DNA of 64,000 nt from Vibrio brasiliensis LMG 20546 (GTDB lineage: Bacteria > Pseudomonadota > Gammaproteobacteria > Enterobacterales > Vibrionaceae): assembly GCF_000189255.1 (NCBI RefSeq), contig NZ_AEVS01000081.1, forward strand, positions 62,001 to 126,000. Direction: 5' to 3'. Position numbers and translations under genes: made by a program. Within the stretch, counting starts at the first letter, position 1. Each line of letters opens with the position of its first letter. Positions 1 through 9,090 of this stretch are shown piece by piece. Below the pieces are notes generated by a model, which saw nothing but the letters and a program-made list of their open reading frames with translations, was not told where the DNA came from and did not search any database.

Positions 1-1
1 C

Positions 2-397
2 CGCAAAGCGCAACAGATTGAAGCGAACTCGAAGGTGAGTCTCCATTTCCCATGGCACCCATTAGAGCGACAAGTACACATCACAGGTGTGGCTGAAAAA
101 CTGTCAGCGGTCGAGAACATGAAGTATTTTTCTTCTCGTCCTAAAGCGAGCCAGTTAGCGGCGATTGCCAGTAAGCAGAGCAGCCGTATTAGTGCTCGTG
201 GAGTACTGGAAGGGAAGTTTTTAGAATTAAAGAAAAAGTTCGAACAAGGTGAGATTCCTGTACCGAGCTTCTGGGGTGGTTTCCGTATCAAGCCGCAGAG
301 TATCGAGTTTTGGCAGGGAGGCGAGCATCGTTTGCACGACCGATTCCTTTTCTCCAAAGATGCCGAAGAGTGGCATATCGACCGTTTAGCTCCATAA
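2..397 (+). CDS. pdxH: Pyridoxamine 5'-phosphate oxidase, C-terminal part (5' end outside window)
   Basis: This is the C-terminal ~131 residues of PdxH, the FMN-dependent cytoplasmic oxidase that makes pyridoxal 5'-phosphate from pyridoxine or pyridoxamine phosphate. The reading frame is open from base 2. It begins with the family segment SRKAQQIE followed by [10 protein letters not shown], and ends with the typical [18 protein letters not shown] and LHDRF blocks that line the FMN and substrate site, plus the C-terminal RLAP. The methionine-like GTG at base 35 is internal and not the real start. A hairpin just after the stop closes the transcript and is shared with the convergent regulator gene. 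Confidence 0.93.
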   Translation, partial: RKAQQIEANSKVSLHFPWHPLERQVHITGVAEKLSAVENMKYFSSRPKASQLAAIASKQSSRISARGVLEGKFLELKKKFEQGEIPVPSFWGGFRIKPQSIEFWQGGEHRLHDRFLFSKDAEEWHIDRLAP

Positions 398-400
398 AAA

Positions 401-425
401 AATACGCCGCTTTATGCGGCGTATT
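401..425. terminator. Bidirectional terminator between pdxH and the PAS-LuxR gene
   Basis: A perfect 10-bp stem (AATACGCCGC / GCGGCGTATT) with loop TTTAT. It is preceded by a run of seven A on the + strand, so the minus-strand transcript ends in a T-run. The stop codon of the minus-strand gene lies in the loop. Confidence 0.8.
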
Positions 426-1125
426 CATTATGTAGGGCAATAGAAATTTGTGTCTTTAGTAAGGTCTTTGGAATGTGTGAACCAAAGCCTTGTTCCAGAG
501 CCATATCAATCAGCTGCGCCTTTGAGTGAGCACCAAACTTCACTCTCAATCGAGCGACATAGCTTTCTAAGGTTTTGATCGAGATGTTCATTACCTTAGC
601 GATATAGTGGGGCTTCTTACCATATAGCAGTAAAAACAATGCCTCCGACTCTCTATTGGTCAGCTTATGATCAAATCTGGTCGCATTAAGTGTGTCAGCC
701 ACCAGGTTTTCTTCGGCTGATACACCTGTTGCACGGCATATCCAGTGCCCGACTTCTAAAATCGCTGTGTCAGACAGCTCTTGGCCGTAGAAAATCGTTC
801 CCTGAACCTCTCCGGCGTCATCCAGCCAAGGTGTCTTGGTGAAAATATGTGCACGCCAACTGCCGTCGGGGTAAGGGTGAATATCGAGAATTCTTAGCGC
901 GGTATTGTTTTCTATTACATATCGATCTTGCTTAACGAAATCTGCAGCACAACGAGTAGTAGGGCTAGGCATTTGGAAATCAGTCAGACCGATACAGTCT
1001 TGAGATTCATTGAAGCCGATTAATTTGGCATAAGCGGTGTTAGCATAAACAAATACAGAATTGAGGTCTTTGCATCCCCAGTAGCCGGGTAACTGGCTGA
1101 ATAAAGAGACTTGCTGCTCGTTCAC
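412..1125 (-). CDS. PAS domain-LuxR-type HTH transcriptional regulator
   Basis: A 237-residue regulator. Residues ~7-125 look like a PAS sensor domain (Y-A-N-x-A-Y near residue 27, a D-G-S-W segment at 87-90 and a final G-T-I-F-Y strand). Residues ~154-212 form a LuxR/FixJ-type helix-turn-helix (LTNRESEAL, then IAKVMNISIKTLESYVARL). There is no receiver domain, so the input is probably a small ligand or cofactor in the PAS pocket. The start is GTG with a weak ribosome site. No other start precedes the PAS domain, so I kept it. It is convergent with pdxH and shares its terminator. Targets are unknown. Confidence 0.8.
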   Translation of the reverse strand: MNEQQVSLFSQLPGYWGCKDLNSVFVYANTAYAKLIGFNESQDCIGLTDFQMPSPTTRCAADFVKQDRYVIENNTALRILDIHPYPDGSWRAHIFTKTPWLDDAGEVQGTIFYGQELSDTAILEVGHWICRATGVSAEENLVADTLNATRFDHKLTNRESEALFLLLYGKKPHYIAKVMNISIKTLESYVARLRVKFGAHSKAQLIDMALEQGFGSHIPKTLLKTQISIALHNEYAA

Positions 1126-1194
1126 TTAAAAAAACTTCTTACTAAACAGGGTGGGTATGATATCAAAGGCATACGCCATGTACGACATAAAAAA

Positions 1195-1220
1195 TGCCAG
1201 ACATCATACGATGACTGGCA
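1195..1220 (-). terminator. Orphan terminator-like hairpin on the minus strand
   Basis: Arms TGCCAG and CTGGCA enclose a second pairing CATC/GATG with a symmetric A-A mismatch and a 4-base loop. Read on the minus strand it is followed by six T. No annotated gene reads into it from the minus strand except the PEGA/SUMF1 gene, which has its own terminator at 1361-1383, so it may end a small RNA. Confidence 0.55.
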
Positions 1221-1360
1221 AACACAAGAATAAATCTTGTCGACGTGTAGAAGAGGTTCTATGAACTCAGTAAATTACTGAGCATAGACGTATCAATTGA
1301 TACCGAGATGGATGGCTAAATCCAACTCAATATTGAGTGTATATGAAGGGAATTATATAA
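1221..1360. other. Gene-free stretch with three perfect palindromes
   Basis: This stretch has no credible ORF. It contains the palindromes CTCAGTAAATTACTGAG (about 1265-1281), GTATCAATTGATAC (about 1290-1303) and CTCAATATTGAG (about 1325-1336). Flanking terminators on the minus strand make a small RNA or an operator cluster possible. Confidence 0.4.
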
Positions 1361-1383
1361 AAAGGGGGGAAATCCCCCCTTAA
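1361..1383 (-). terminator. Terminator of the SUMF1/PEGA gene
   Basis: An 8-bp stem, AAGGGGGG / CCCCCCTT with loop AAAT, just after the stop codon of the upstream minus-strand gene. It is followed on the minus strand by TTTTTATATAATT. Confidence 0.75.
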
Positions 1384-1387
1384 AAAG

Positions 1388-3211
1388 CTAGTTGATGTCT
1401 CTAACTACCCGGAAACCAAGATAGTTTGCCGCAGAGAAAGGAGAGAGGTATAGCTGTTTATCAGCCGCTGCCATATCCGGTGAGAAGTTCCATGCACCGC
1501 CTTTAGCGACACCTCTCGGGCTGCTTGTCCATTGCCAAACGTTACCTACGCTATCGTAGATACCCAACTGGTTTGGTTGGAAGGCGCTGACAGGTGCAGT
1601 ACTAATATTTGACCACGGTGTACCGCTCCAGCCGGTATTGGCTTCACCTGGCGCGAACTCGTTACCCCACCAGTATTTATCCTGACTACCAGCTCGTGCG
1701 GCTATCTCCCACTCTTCCTCAGTCGGTAGGCGGTATGAGGCGCCAGTCTGTTTACGTAGCCAGTTAGTGTAAGAAACCGCATCGTTCTGGCTGACACAGA
1801 CCACAGGAGAGTTAGGGTACTGTTTGAAGCCCGGATCACGCCAACTGCTGTTTGCGATAGGCGTTACTTCGCCTTCCGCGAGTGTCGTACAGGTGTTTTT
1901 CAGCTCAGCATCGGTCTGGTAGTTGGTCTGCTCGACGAAAGTTGCGAACTGACTTACCGTGACGGGAGTAGCACCAATTCCGAAAGCATGATCAAGGGCA
2001 ACCTGATTCGATGCGTTTTCGCCTGTGTAGTAGGTGCCTTGAAGAATCGTTACTAGCTCTGGAGCGTGACCGCTGCTTGCCAGACCATCTGCAAACTTGG
2101 CACCAGCACGCAGTGGATTGGCTTTTTCAGTCAATACAGCACGCAGCGAGGTATCAGCATTGACAGTCAGTTGCTGGCTGTATGACTTGTAACCGTCTTT
2201 CTTAACTGTGATGTCGTGGAGGCCGATAGGTAGCATGATTTCTACTGGCGTGCTGCCGTAGGAAACACCATCTATGGTCACTTTGTCGTTGTATTGGTTA
2301 GAGCGAATCGCCAGCGTTACCCAGGCGATCTCCTGATCATCCTGGAAGTGGTTGTCAATTGAGCCCGGAGCAAAACAGTATTGGTTATCCACTTGTAGTA
2401 GTTCACAAGCGACTCTCTCTTTTGGACGAGCTTCCAGCTCAACGTCCATTAATGTTCGATAGCGAACGCCATCGTAAAAGCCTTGTTCTGTCGTGGTATG
2501 TTTTACTACGTGGATGTTGAGGGCAACATCATTGATATTGCGTTTAACCAGTGAGCTTTCGCTAGTGTGGTCAACAATTTCATTTCTAAATTGCTTAACG
2601 GCTTTTTGTAGCGCTAGTTCTTTAGTCTGTTGGTCACATTGCGCCAGAGTCAGTGAAGCCTGACAGCGATTGGTGAAACTTACTGAAAGCTTCTGCGGCT
2701 GTTGCAATTCTAGTTTGAGCTGGTCAACGCGAGCGCGGACTTTATGCTCGTCTAGCTCAGCAATGGCGAGTTTAATCGCATCTACTTCAGCTTTGCGAGT
2801 CGCAAGCAGCGCTTTTTCTTCTTCCAGTTTTTGTTCGGCAGCGAGGCGCGCTTTCTGGTTCTGCTTTACTGAAGACCAGGCTTCTTGATAGGACTTTTGT
2901 GATGCAGCCAGATCAACGTTTGGATCATCAATCATGCGTTGATAATCAGTTTCGAGCTTGCTTTTTGCACTAGCAAACGCGTTATCAAGTGTTTTCGCCG
3001 TTTGTTGAAGAGACGTCAACTCAGCTTGCTGTTTGTTAAATTGAGCCTGTTGCTCGTCGGAGGCTTGTTGTGCAGACTTTAACTCATCATGTTTACCAAA
3101 CAGTTTGTCGTCGATTTGTAGCAACGACATCTTGCCTTCCTCGGCGTGAGCCGGAGACATTAGTAAACAAGGAGATAATGCTAACAAAAGGATTGATAAA
3201 CCTGAACGCAT
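1388..3211 (-). CDS. Secreted coiled-coil / PEGA / SUMF1-like protein
   Basis: A 607-residue exported protein with a signal peptide ending SPAHA-EEG (residues 1-23). A long, charged, Gln/Lys/Glu-rich coiled coil follows (~30-170), then a Cys-containing middle region. Next is a PEGA domain (~310-360, IDGVSYGSTPVEIMLP and KKDGYKSY), and last a formylglycine-generating-enzyme-like (SUMF1, C-lectin-type fold) domain (~385-607: RLPTEEEWEIAARAG, GNVWQWTSSPRG, KGGAWNF, GFRVVRD). The C-terminal segment lacks the catalytic cysteine pair of true FGE, so I infer a binding or structural role rather than an oxidase. The downstream gene on the same strand is a paralogue of its N-terminal 360 residues. The molecular function is unknown. 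Confidence 0.8.
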   Translation of the reverse strand: MRSGLSILLLALSPCLLMSPAHAEEGKMSLLQIDDKLFGKHDELKSAQQASDEQQAQFNKQQAELTSLQQTAKTLDNAFASAKSKLETDYQRMIDDPNVDLAASQKSYQEAWSSVKQNQKARLAAEQKLEEEKALLATRKAEVDAIKLAIAELDEHKVRARVDQLKLELQQPQKLSVSFTNRCQASLTLAQCDQQTKELALQKAVKQFRNEIVDHTSESSLVKRNINDVALNIHVVKHTTTEQGFYDGVRYRTLMDVELEARPKERVACELLQVDNQYCFAPGSIDNHFQDDQEIAWVTLAIRSNQYNDKVTIDGVSYGSTPVEIMLPIGLHDITVKKDGYKSYSQQLTVNADTSLRAVLTEKANPLRAGAKFADGLASSGHAPELVTILQGTYYTGENASNQVALDHAFGIGATPVTVSQFATFVEQTNYQTDAELKNTCTTLAEGEVTPIANSSWRDPGFKQYPNSPVVCVSQNDAVSYTNWLRKQTGASYRLPTEEEWEIAARAGSQDKYWWGNEFAPGEANTGWSGTPWSNISTAPVSAFQPNQLGIYDSVGNVWQWTSSPRGVAKGGAWNFSPDMAAADKQLYLSPFSAANYLGFRVVRDIN

Positions 3212-3351
3212 CGTCTTTCTTCTACATCTAATTATTGATTAATTGGGTATTTTAAACGAAAACGCCATCTTGTCTTAAGTTATACGTTGATAACTTAGGA
3301 TCAAAATGGCGTTTTAGCTCATCTTTGTGAATCCGGTTGGTATTTTAGCCG

Positions 3352-4449
3352 TTATCCATTTGGACGTAGCTTAACCCAAACCGTGTCATTAGCATTGACA
3401 GTGATCACACGATTATATGTCTGAAAACCATTTTTCGACACAGTAACTTGATGCTGGCCGCGTGGAAGAACCACTTCAACTGGCGTACTACCGTAGTTGA
3501 TACCATTGATAACGACAGAATCATCGTACTGATCTGAGCGAACGGTTACGTTCACCCAGTTTTTATCTTTCTTTGTTGTTTTCTCTTCTTCACTGCCCTT
3601 TAAACAGTAACGAGTAGAAACGTTAAGCAGTTTACATGCCGCTGATGCTTCTGGACGCGCTTGCAGTTGTGATTGCATTTGCGTGAAGTAGCTGTTGTTA
3701 CCTTCAAAACCAGAGCGAATGATTTGGCTCTCTTGAACATGGACGTTAAGTTGAACCCCTTTTGAATTTTGCTTCGCCAGGTTTGATTCAGTCAGACGAT
3801 CCATCAGTTTCGCTTTGAATGCTTTTACTGCTTTTTGCTTAGTCAGGTACTGGCCTTGGCTAGTACATTCACCTAAAGTCATCGTCGATGAACAAGTTGT
3901 CTTGTAACTTGTCTCAAGTACATCACTTTCACGCAATTCTGCAGCTATACGCTTAACTCGAGCTTCGACTTTCTGCTCCTGCAAGTAAGACAGTTCTGAG
4001 TTAAGGCGCGCTTGTTTCTGTTTGATTTGTGAAAGGCGCATTTCGCTCTCAGTGATTGCCTGCTGGTTTTCCAACAGCGCAGACTGGTTCTCTTTCACTT
4101 CACTCCATGCGTCTTGATACGCTTTTTGGAATGAGACTAAGTCGATGTCTGGATCATCTAAAAGACGGTTATACTGTTTGTCCAGTGCCGATTTAGTGCG
4201 ATTACGCTTAGCATTGAGTTCTTGCTCACTGCGTTTAAGCTTACTTTTTTCGTTTTGAAGTTGTTGGAGACTGTCAGCTTCAGAGTTAAACTCCGCAGCC
4301 ATAGTGCCCATTTCCGCTTCTTTATTTTCTAACTTTACTTCGATCTCGGAAACAGGATCACCCTGTACATTTTCTTCCGCAAAAATCGAAGTCGAAACCC
4401 AAAGAGGGCTTAGCGCAAGCAAAAGCGCTGGGATGCGACGTATGATCAT
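3352..4449 (-). CDS. Secreted coiled-coil / PEGA-domain protein, paralogue of its neighbour
   Basis: A 365-residue exported protein. The ATG at 4447-4449 has an AGGGA ribosome site 5 bases upstream and gives MIIRRIPALLLALSPLW, a normal signal peptide. A TTG five codons earlier is less likely. The layout copies the first 360 residues of the neighbouring SUMF1 protein: an acidic/basic coiled coil (~35-170) with the shared DDPDIDLVSFQKAYQDAWS block, conserved cysteines, and a C-terminal PEGA domain (VVINGINYGSTPVEVVLPRG). It ends after the PEGA domain and has no SUMF1 module. PEGA domains are usually found on surface or periplasmic proteins. The two genes run in the same direction, 140 bp apart, and look like a tandem duplication followed by gain or loss of the SUMF1 part. 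Role unknown. Confidence 0.75.
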   Translation of the reverse strand: MIIRRIPALLLALSPLWVSTSIFAEENVQGDPVSEIEVKLENKEAEMGTMAAEFNSEADSLQQLQNEKSKLKRSEQELNAKRNRTKSALDKQYNRLLDDPDIDLVSFQKAYQDAWSEVKENQSALLENQQAITESEMRLSQIKQKQARLNSELSYLQEQKVEARVKRIAAELRESDVLETSYKTTCSSTMTLGECTSQGQYLTKQKAVKAFKAKLMDRLTESNLAKQNSKGVQLNVHVQESQIIRSGFEGNNSYFTQMQSQLQARPEASAACKLLNVSTRYCLKGSEEEKTTKKDKNWVNVTVRSDQYDDSVVINGINYGSTPVEVVLPRGQHQVTVSKNGFQTYNRVITVNANDTVWVKLRPNG

Positions 4450-4943
4450 AAGTCCCTGCAACAATTAACGTTTAATAACCAATAAAAAATAGTCAAACTT
4501 AGTGCATATCATTGAAATATGTCACTTTAGATAGAAAAAAAGACAAACTTTTGACAGTCCATTGCAAAGGTGCCTTGAAAAGGTCTATTTCTTCCTTTTA
4601 ATTCACTCTACTTCTAGAGCGAATTACCTAAGCTTATCATAAATCGAGATAAACTTAGGAGTTACTACATCCATTTTGGGCTGATTGAAGAAATATGCAA
4701 GCAAAGATTCTCGATCAGGAATGACGAAAATCGATAGAAGTGACATAAGCCGTAATTTATGTGCACTTGATCATTCTTCCAGTATGACAAATGACGATAT
4801 TTTCAACAGTTGTTAGTTGCGTTGATGTTGAATTTATCAAAGAAGAATGCAACCTCTTTTATACTTAGAGAATACAATTTTCGAGTTACATCACTTCTGG
4901 TATATGATGGCCTATCGATCATGTTATTTGACTGTGTTTGTTT
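4450..4943. promoter_or_regulatory. Divergent intergenic region with an imperfect inverted repeat
   Basis: About 490 bp between the divergent PEGA gene and the AraC-type regulator. I found no ORF. CCTAAGCTTATC (4627-4638) and GATAAACTTAGG (4648-4659) form a 12-bp inverted repeat with one mismatch, which could be an operator or a hairpin. AT-rich promoter-like sequence (for example TATGAT before 4920) is present but not decisive. Confidence 0.35.
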
Positions 4944-5759
4944 ATGTCATCATCTAAAAAGCCGCTAAGTGAATCGACCACTGCCAAAGAATTGTCACCT
5001 AAGCCAGCTCAGTTGGTTACCTTGCCGTCGTACATGGAATGTCATGAACACGACTATACGCAGGTAGTGATTGGTCTGCGTGGACAGGCAGAGTTTGAAG
5101 TCAGTGGCCACGGTAATATGGTAGGTCCTGGTCAAGGGTGTGTGGTGACTTCTGGCTCTGGACATGCTTTTGGTGGTGTCGTTGGGCAGTCGGACATTCT
5201 GGTGCTCAATATGCCAATGCCATCTTCCTCAGATGCGCTGATGATGCAGCGGCTTAACGACCTTAATCAAAAAGAGACTTACTTTCAGCTTAACAGTCAG
5301 ATCCAGAAATTGATTCAGATGCTGGTTGCTGAGATGCATTCTAACCCCGATGACTTACTGCTAAGCCGTGCGTGCAATGATACGGTTGTGGCGCTGTTAC
5401 AGCGTCATATGTCCGCTTTTGAAACCAGCCGCAAAGAGTCACGCTTCGATTTAGAAGCGATAGATCGTTACATCGAACAGCACATGAGCCAAAAAATATC
5501 AGTGATGCAACTGGCTGGTAGTGTTTTCTTAGGCGAAAGCCAGTTTCATTCTCTGTTTAAAGAGCAAATGGGCATTACCCCACATCAATATGTGTTAGGT
5601 AAGCGTATTGATATGGCTAAGCTACTAATAGAACAGGGCAATCTTACTCTGGGACAAGTGGCAGAGTTTACTGGATTCTCTGGTCAAAGCACTTTCACCC
5701 ATACTTTCTCCCGCCTACAAGGCATCTCTCCGTCTCAATACAAGAAACGATTTGGTTAA
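4944..5759 (+). CDS. AraC-family regulator, probably controlling the put genes
   Basis: A 271-residue regulator with an N-terminal cupin-like sensing domain (~25-110; ECHEHDYTQVVIGLRGQAEFEVSG is the typical first cupin strand set). The C-terminal AraC double helix-turn-helix covers ~170-271 (ISVMQLAGSVFLGESQFHSLFK, then LTLGQVAEFTGFSGQSTFTHTF, ending ISPSQYKKRFG). I chose the ATG at 4944; a TTG two codons earlier is possible. It lies 187 bp upstream of putA in the same direction. The PutA encoded here lacks the ribbon-helix-helix repressor domain of enteric PutA, so a separate regulator is needed. An AraC-type activator for proline use fits, but that link is inferred from context. Confidence 0.8.
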   Translation: MSSSKKPLSESTTAKELSPKPAQLVTLPSYMECHEHDYTQVVIGLRGQAEFEVSGHGNMVGPGQGCVVTSGSGHAFGGVVGQSDILVLNMPMPSSSDALMMQRLNDLNQKETYFQLNSQIQKLIQMLVAEMHSNPDDLLLSRACNDTVVALLQRHMSAFETSRKESRFDLEAIDRYIEQHMSQKISVMQLAGSVFLGESQFHSLFKEQMGITPHQYVLGKRIDMAKLLIEQGNLTLGQVAEFTGFSGQSTFTHTFSRLQGISPSQYKKRFG

Positions 5760-5946
5760 ATAAGCTAACGCAAACCATATAATATTTTGCTTATTTGAGT
5801 GTGACTCTGTTTTTGTTTTGTTAATAATCAGAGTTTTTAGCAAAAAGCTCGGAGTTTTTGACAAGTATTCTTCTCAAGCTCAAAATACACTGCAGGCCAT
5901 TGTAGAAAACCTGAAATGATTTCAGGTGTGAGATTGAGGAAAACGC

Positions 5947-8900
5947 ATGTTTACAGCGAGTGATGTGTTAAACGCTGAGTTTGTCGAGCAGCCGCTTGAG
6001 AAGCTTTGGTCGTTGATCTCGCCACTTTATATGGTGGACGAATCACAATGGCTTAACCAATTGCTGCCATTAGCAACTCCGACGACGGATGAAAAACAGC
6101 AGATTGCCGTCAAAACGACGGAATTGATCAATGCCATCCGTGCCGATAAAAAATCGATTCAGATGATCGATGCTCTGCTACTGGAGTACAGTCTCGATAC
6201 TCAGGAGGGCATCTTGCTGATGTGTCTCGCTGAAGCTCTGATGCGTATCCCTGACTCTGCGACGGCAGATGCTCTGATCCGTGACAAGTTGACTGTAGCT
6301 GATTGGAAATCGCACCTGAAGAACTCAGATTCGGTATTTGTTAATGCTTCAACATGGGGCTTAATGCTGACTGGTAAAGTTGTCGGCCTGTCTGATAGCG
6401 AATCCCAAAGTCCTGCAAGCGCTGTTAACCGTCTGGTTAATAAAATGTCTGAGCCTGTTATCCGTAAAGCAATGCACCAGGCGATGAAGGTGATGGGTCA
6501 TCAGTTTGTTCTTGGCCGTAGTATAGCAGAGGCGCAGAAAAATGGCCGTCCAATGCGTGATAAAGGCTTCACCTATTCATACGACATGCTCGGTGAAGCG
6601 GCACTGACCACTGCGGATGCGAACAAGTACTTTAAAGATTACTTGATGGCCATTGAAGCGGTTGGAAGAGATAACTATGCCTCTGACGTTAGCCCAGCGC
6701 CGTCTGTGTCGATTAAGCTTTCTGCGCTTCACCCTCGTTATGAGGTGGCCAACGAAGCGCGTGTACTTACTGAATTGTACGACACGCTTCAGCAGCTCCT
6801 GCGTCGCGCGGTCGAGCTAGATGTTGCTATCACAATCGATGCGGAAGAAGCCGATCGTCTTGAGCTGTCGCTAAAACTGTTTGAAAAAGTCTACCGTAGT
6901 GAACTGGTTAAAGGCTGGGGCAAATTCGGTTTAGTTGTTCAGGCGTACTCAAAACGCGCGTTACCTGTTTTAGTTTGGCTAAATGGCCTGGCGAAAGAGC
7001 AGGGTGACATGATCCCACTACGTCTTGTTAAAGGCGCATACTGGGACAGCGAGATCAAATGGTCTCAACAGGCGGGTTACACTAACTATCCAGTATACAC
7101 TCGTAAAGAAGCAACAGATGTTGCTTACCTAGCATGTGCTCGCTTCTTACTGAGTGAAAATGTTCGCGGTAATATCTTCCCTCAGTTTGCCAGCCATAAT
7201 GCGCAAACTGTTACCTCTATCGCGGTGATGGCAGAGCACAAAGATTTCGAATTCCAACGCTTGCACGGTATGGGCGACTCTCTATACAACCATGCGATGG
7301 AAGCTTACCAACAGTCAGTGCGCATCTACGCTCCAGTTGGCAGCCATAAAGATTTACTTCCGTATCTGGTTCGTCGTCTATTAGAAAATGGTGCGAACAG
7401 CTCTTTCGTTCACCGTTTGGTGGATGCTCGTTGCCCGGTTGAGAGTCTGACTCAACACCCTGTTGATATGCTTGCTGCTTTTGACACACTCAACAACGCA
7501 AGTATTCCTCTGCCTCCTCAAGTCTTCCCAGAGCGTAAAAACTCACTGGGTATCAATATTGATGTGGAGAGTGAAGCTAAGCCGTTTGAACATGAAGTCG
7601 AAAGCTTTTTGAACAAGCAATGGCAGGCTGGTCCTATTATCAATGGTGAGATGCTTGCCGAAAGCATGATCAAGGCAAACATCAACACAGAGCAAGTTAC
7701 CGCACCTTATGACCGCCGTATTCACGTAGGTCAGGTCGCTTTCGCAACCCTTGATCATGTTTCCGCTGCTATTGAAGGTGCAGAGCAAGCTTTCGATACA
7801 TGGCAAGCAACGCCAAAAGCGCAGCGTGGAGAGAAACTGGAAGTACTTGCTGACCTGATGGAAGAGCATCTGGCTGAGCTTGTTGCTATCTGTCATCAGG
7901 AAGCGGGTAAGACGATTCACGATAGTATTGATGAAGTTCGTGAAGCGGTTGATTTCTGTCGCTACTACGCTAAGCAGGTTGATGCGTTAGGTGAACTGAC
8001 AGTCAATGGCTTTGATGGAAAAGCTCGTCAGGTATCTCGTCAGGGTCGAGGAGTATTCGTCTGTATCAGTCCTTGGAACTTCCCTCTGGCAATTTTCCTC
8101 GGTCAGGTTACTGCTGCTTTGGTTGCTGGCAATACTGTAGTCGCTAAACCAGCTGAACAAACCAGCCTGATTGCGGCTCGCGCCGTTGAACTAATGATGG
8201 ATGCGGGCTTCCCTGCAGGAACCATTCAACTGTTGACTGGTCGCGGTGCTGAAATTGGTTCAGCTCTAACGTCTCACCCTGCAATCGCGGGCGTCGCCTT
8301 TACCGGTTCAACTGCCACCGCTCAACGCATTAACCAGACACTGGCAGAGCGCGATGCTGCTCCGGTGCCGTTTATCGCAGAGACCGGCGGTCAAAATGCC
8401 ATGATTGTTGACAGTACTGCACTCCCAGAGCAGGTGGTACGTGATGTTATTCGTTCTGCTTTCGCTTCGGCAGGTCAGCGTTGTAGTGCACTTCGTGTCC
8501 TTTATGTTCAGGAAGACATCGCAGATCGTATTGTTGGATTGATTCAGGGTGCGATGGAAGAGCTGAGTGTTGGTAAGCCTTACCTTCACTCGACAGATGT
8601 TGGTCCGGTTATCGATGCTACGGCAAAAGACAAACTGCTGAAACATATTGAGCTGATGACTGAAACAGAGAAAAAGGTCGCACAGCTTGCGCTTACAGAA
8701 GAGCACGAAAATGGCGATTTTGTTGCCCCTTCAGCGTTTGAAATCCGTGATATCTCTTGCCTCAAAGAAGAGCAGTTTGGTCCAATTCTTCATATTGTTC
8801 GTTTTAAGGCGAGTGAACTGACTGAGATTGTTGGTCAGATTAACAACACAGGTTTTGGTCTGACTATGGGTATCCATAGCCGCAATGAAACCACTTATCG

Positions 8901-9066
8901 TTGGATCGAAAAACACGCTCGTGTGGGTAACTGCTACATCAACCGTGACCAGGTAGGTGCTGTGGTAGGTGTTCAGCCATTCGGTGGTCAGGGTCTGTCT
9001 GGTACAGGTCCAAAAGCTGGTGGTCCTCACTATCTTTACCGTTTTACCCAAACACAGTTTTGTTAA
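5947..9066 (+). CDS. putA: Bifunctional proline dehydrogenase / 1-pyrroline-5-carboxylate dehydrogenase
   Basis: A 1039-residue PutA that oxidises proline to glutamate in two steps at the membrane surface. An FAD-dependent proline dehydrogenase barrel covers ~130-490 (SVSIKLSALHPRYE from residue 255, GMGDSLYNH). An NAD-dependent aldehyde dehydrogenase covers ~560-1035, with catalytic Glu812 (FIAETGGQN) and Cys846 (SAGQRCSALR). The protein ends QPFGGQGLSGTGPKAGG...FC. It is about 280 residues shorter than the E. coli protein. It lacks the N-terminal ribbon-helix-helix repressor domain and also the C-terminal ALDH-superfamily domain, which is encoded separately by the next gene. The start has GAGGAAAAC upstream. 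Confidence 0.97.
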   Translation: MFTASDVLNAEFVEQPLEKLWSLISPLYMVDESQWLNQLLPLATPTTDEKQQIAVKTTELINAIRADKKSIQMIDALLLEYSLDTQEGILLMCLAEALMRIPDSATADALIRDKLTVADWKSHLKNSDSVFVNASTWGLMLTGKVVGLSDSESQSPASAVNRLVNKMSEPVIRKAMHQAMKVMGHQFVLGRSIAEAQKNGRPMRDKGFTYSYDMLGEAALTTADANKYFKDYLMAIEAVGRDNYASDVSPAPSVSIKLSALHPRYEVANEARVLTELYDTLQQLLRRAVELDVAITIDAEEADRLELSLKLFEKVYRSELVKGWGKFGLVVQAYSKRALPVLVWLNGLAKEQGDMIPLRLVKGAYWDSEIKWSQQAGYTNYPVYTRKEATDVAYLACARFLLSENVRGNIFPQFASHNAQTVTSIAVMAEHKDFEFQRLHGMGDSLYNHAMEAYQQSVRIYAPVGSHKDLLPYLVRRLLENGANSSFVHRLVDARCPVESLTQHPVDMLAAFDTLNNASIPLPPQVFPERKNSLGINIDVESEAKPFEHEVESFLNKQWQAGPIINGEMLAESMIKANINTEQVTAPYDRRIHVGQVAFATLDHVSAAIEGAEQAFDTWQATPKAQRGEKLEVLADLMEEHLAELVAICHQEAGKTIHDSIDEVREAVDFCRYYAKQVDALGELTVNGFDGKARQVSRQGRGVFVCISPWNFPLAIFLGQVTAALVAGNTVVAKPAEQTSLIAARAVELMMDAGFPAGTIQLLTGRGAEIGSALTSHPAIAGVAFTGSTATAQRINQTLAERDAAPVPFIAETGGQNAMIVDSTALPEQVVRDVIRSAFASAGQRCSALRVLYVQEDIADRIVGLIQGAMEELSVGKPYLHSTDVGPVIDATAKDKLLKHIELMTETEKKVAQLALTEEHENGDFVAPSAFEIRDISCLKEEQFGPILHIVRFKASELTEIVGQINNTGFGLTMGIHSRNETTYRWIEKHARVGNCYINRDQVGAVVGVQPFGGQGLSGTGPKAGGPHYLYRFTQTQFC

Positions 9067-9090
9067 TCGAGTGAGCAAGGAGAAGTAATT

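Noticed and set aside
7217-8706. Several minus-strand open frames inside putA
   Set aside because: They are antisense shadows of a strongly supported gene and have no ribosome sites or recognisable domains.
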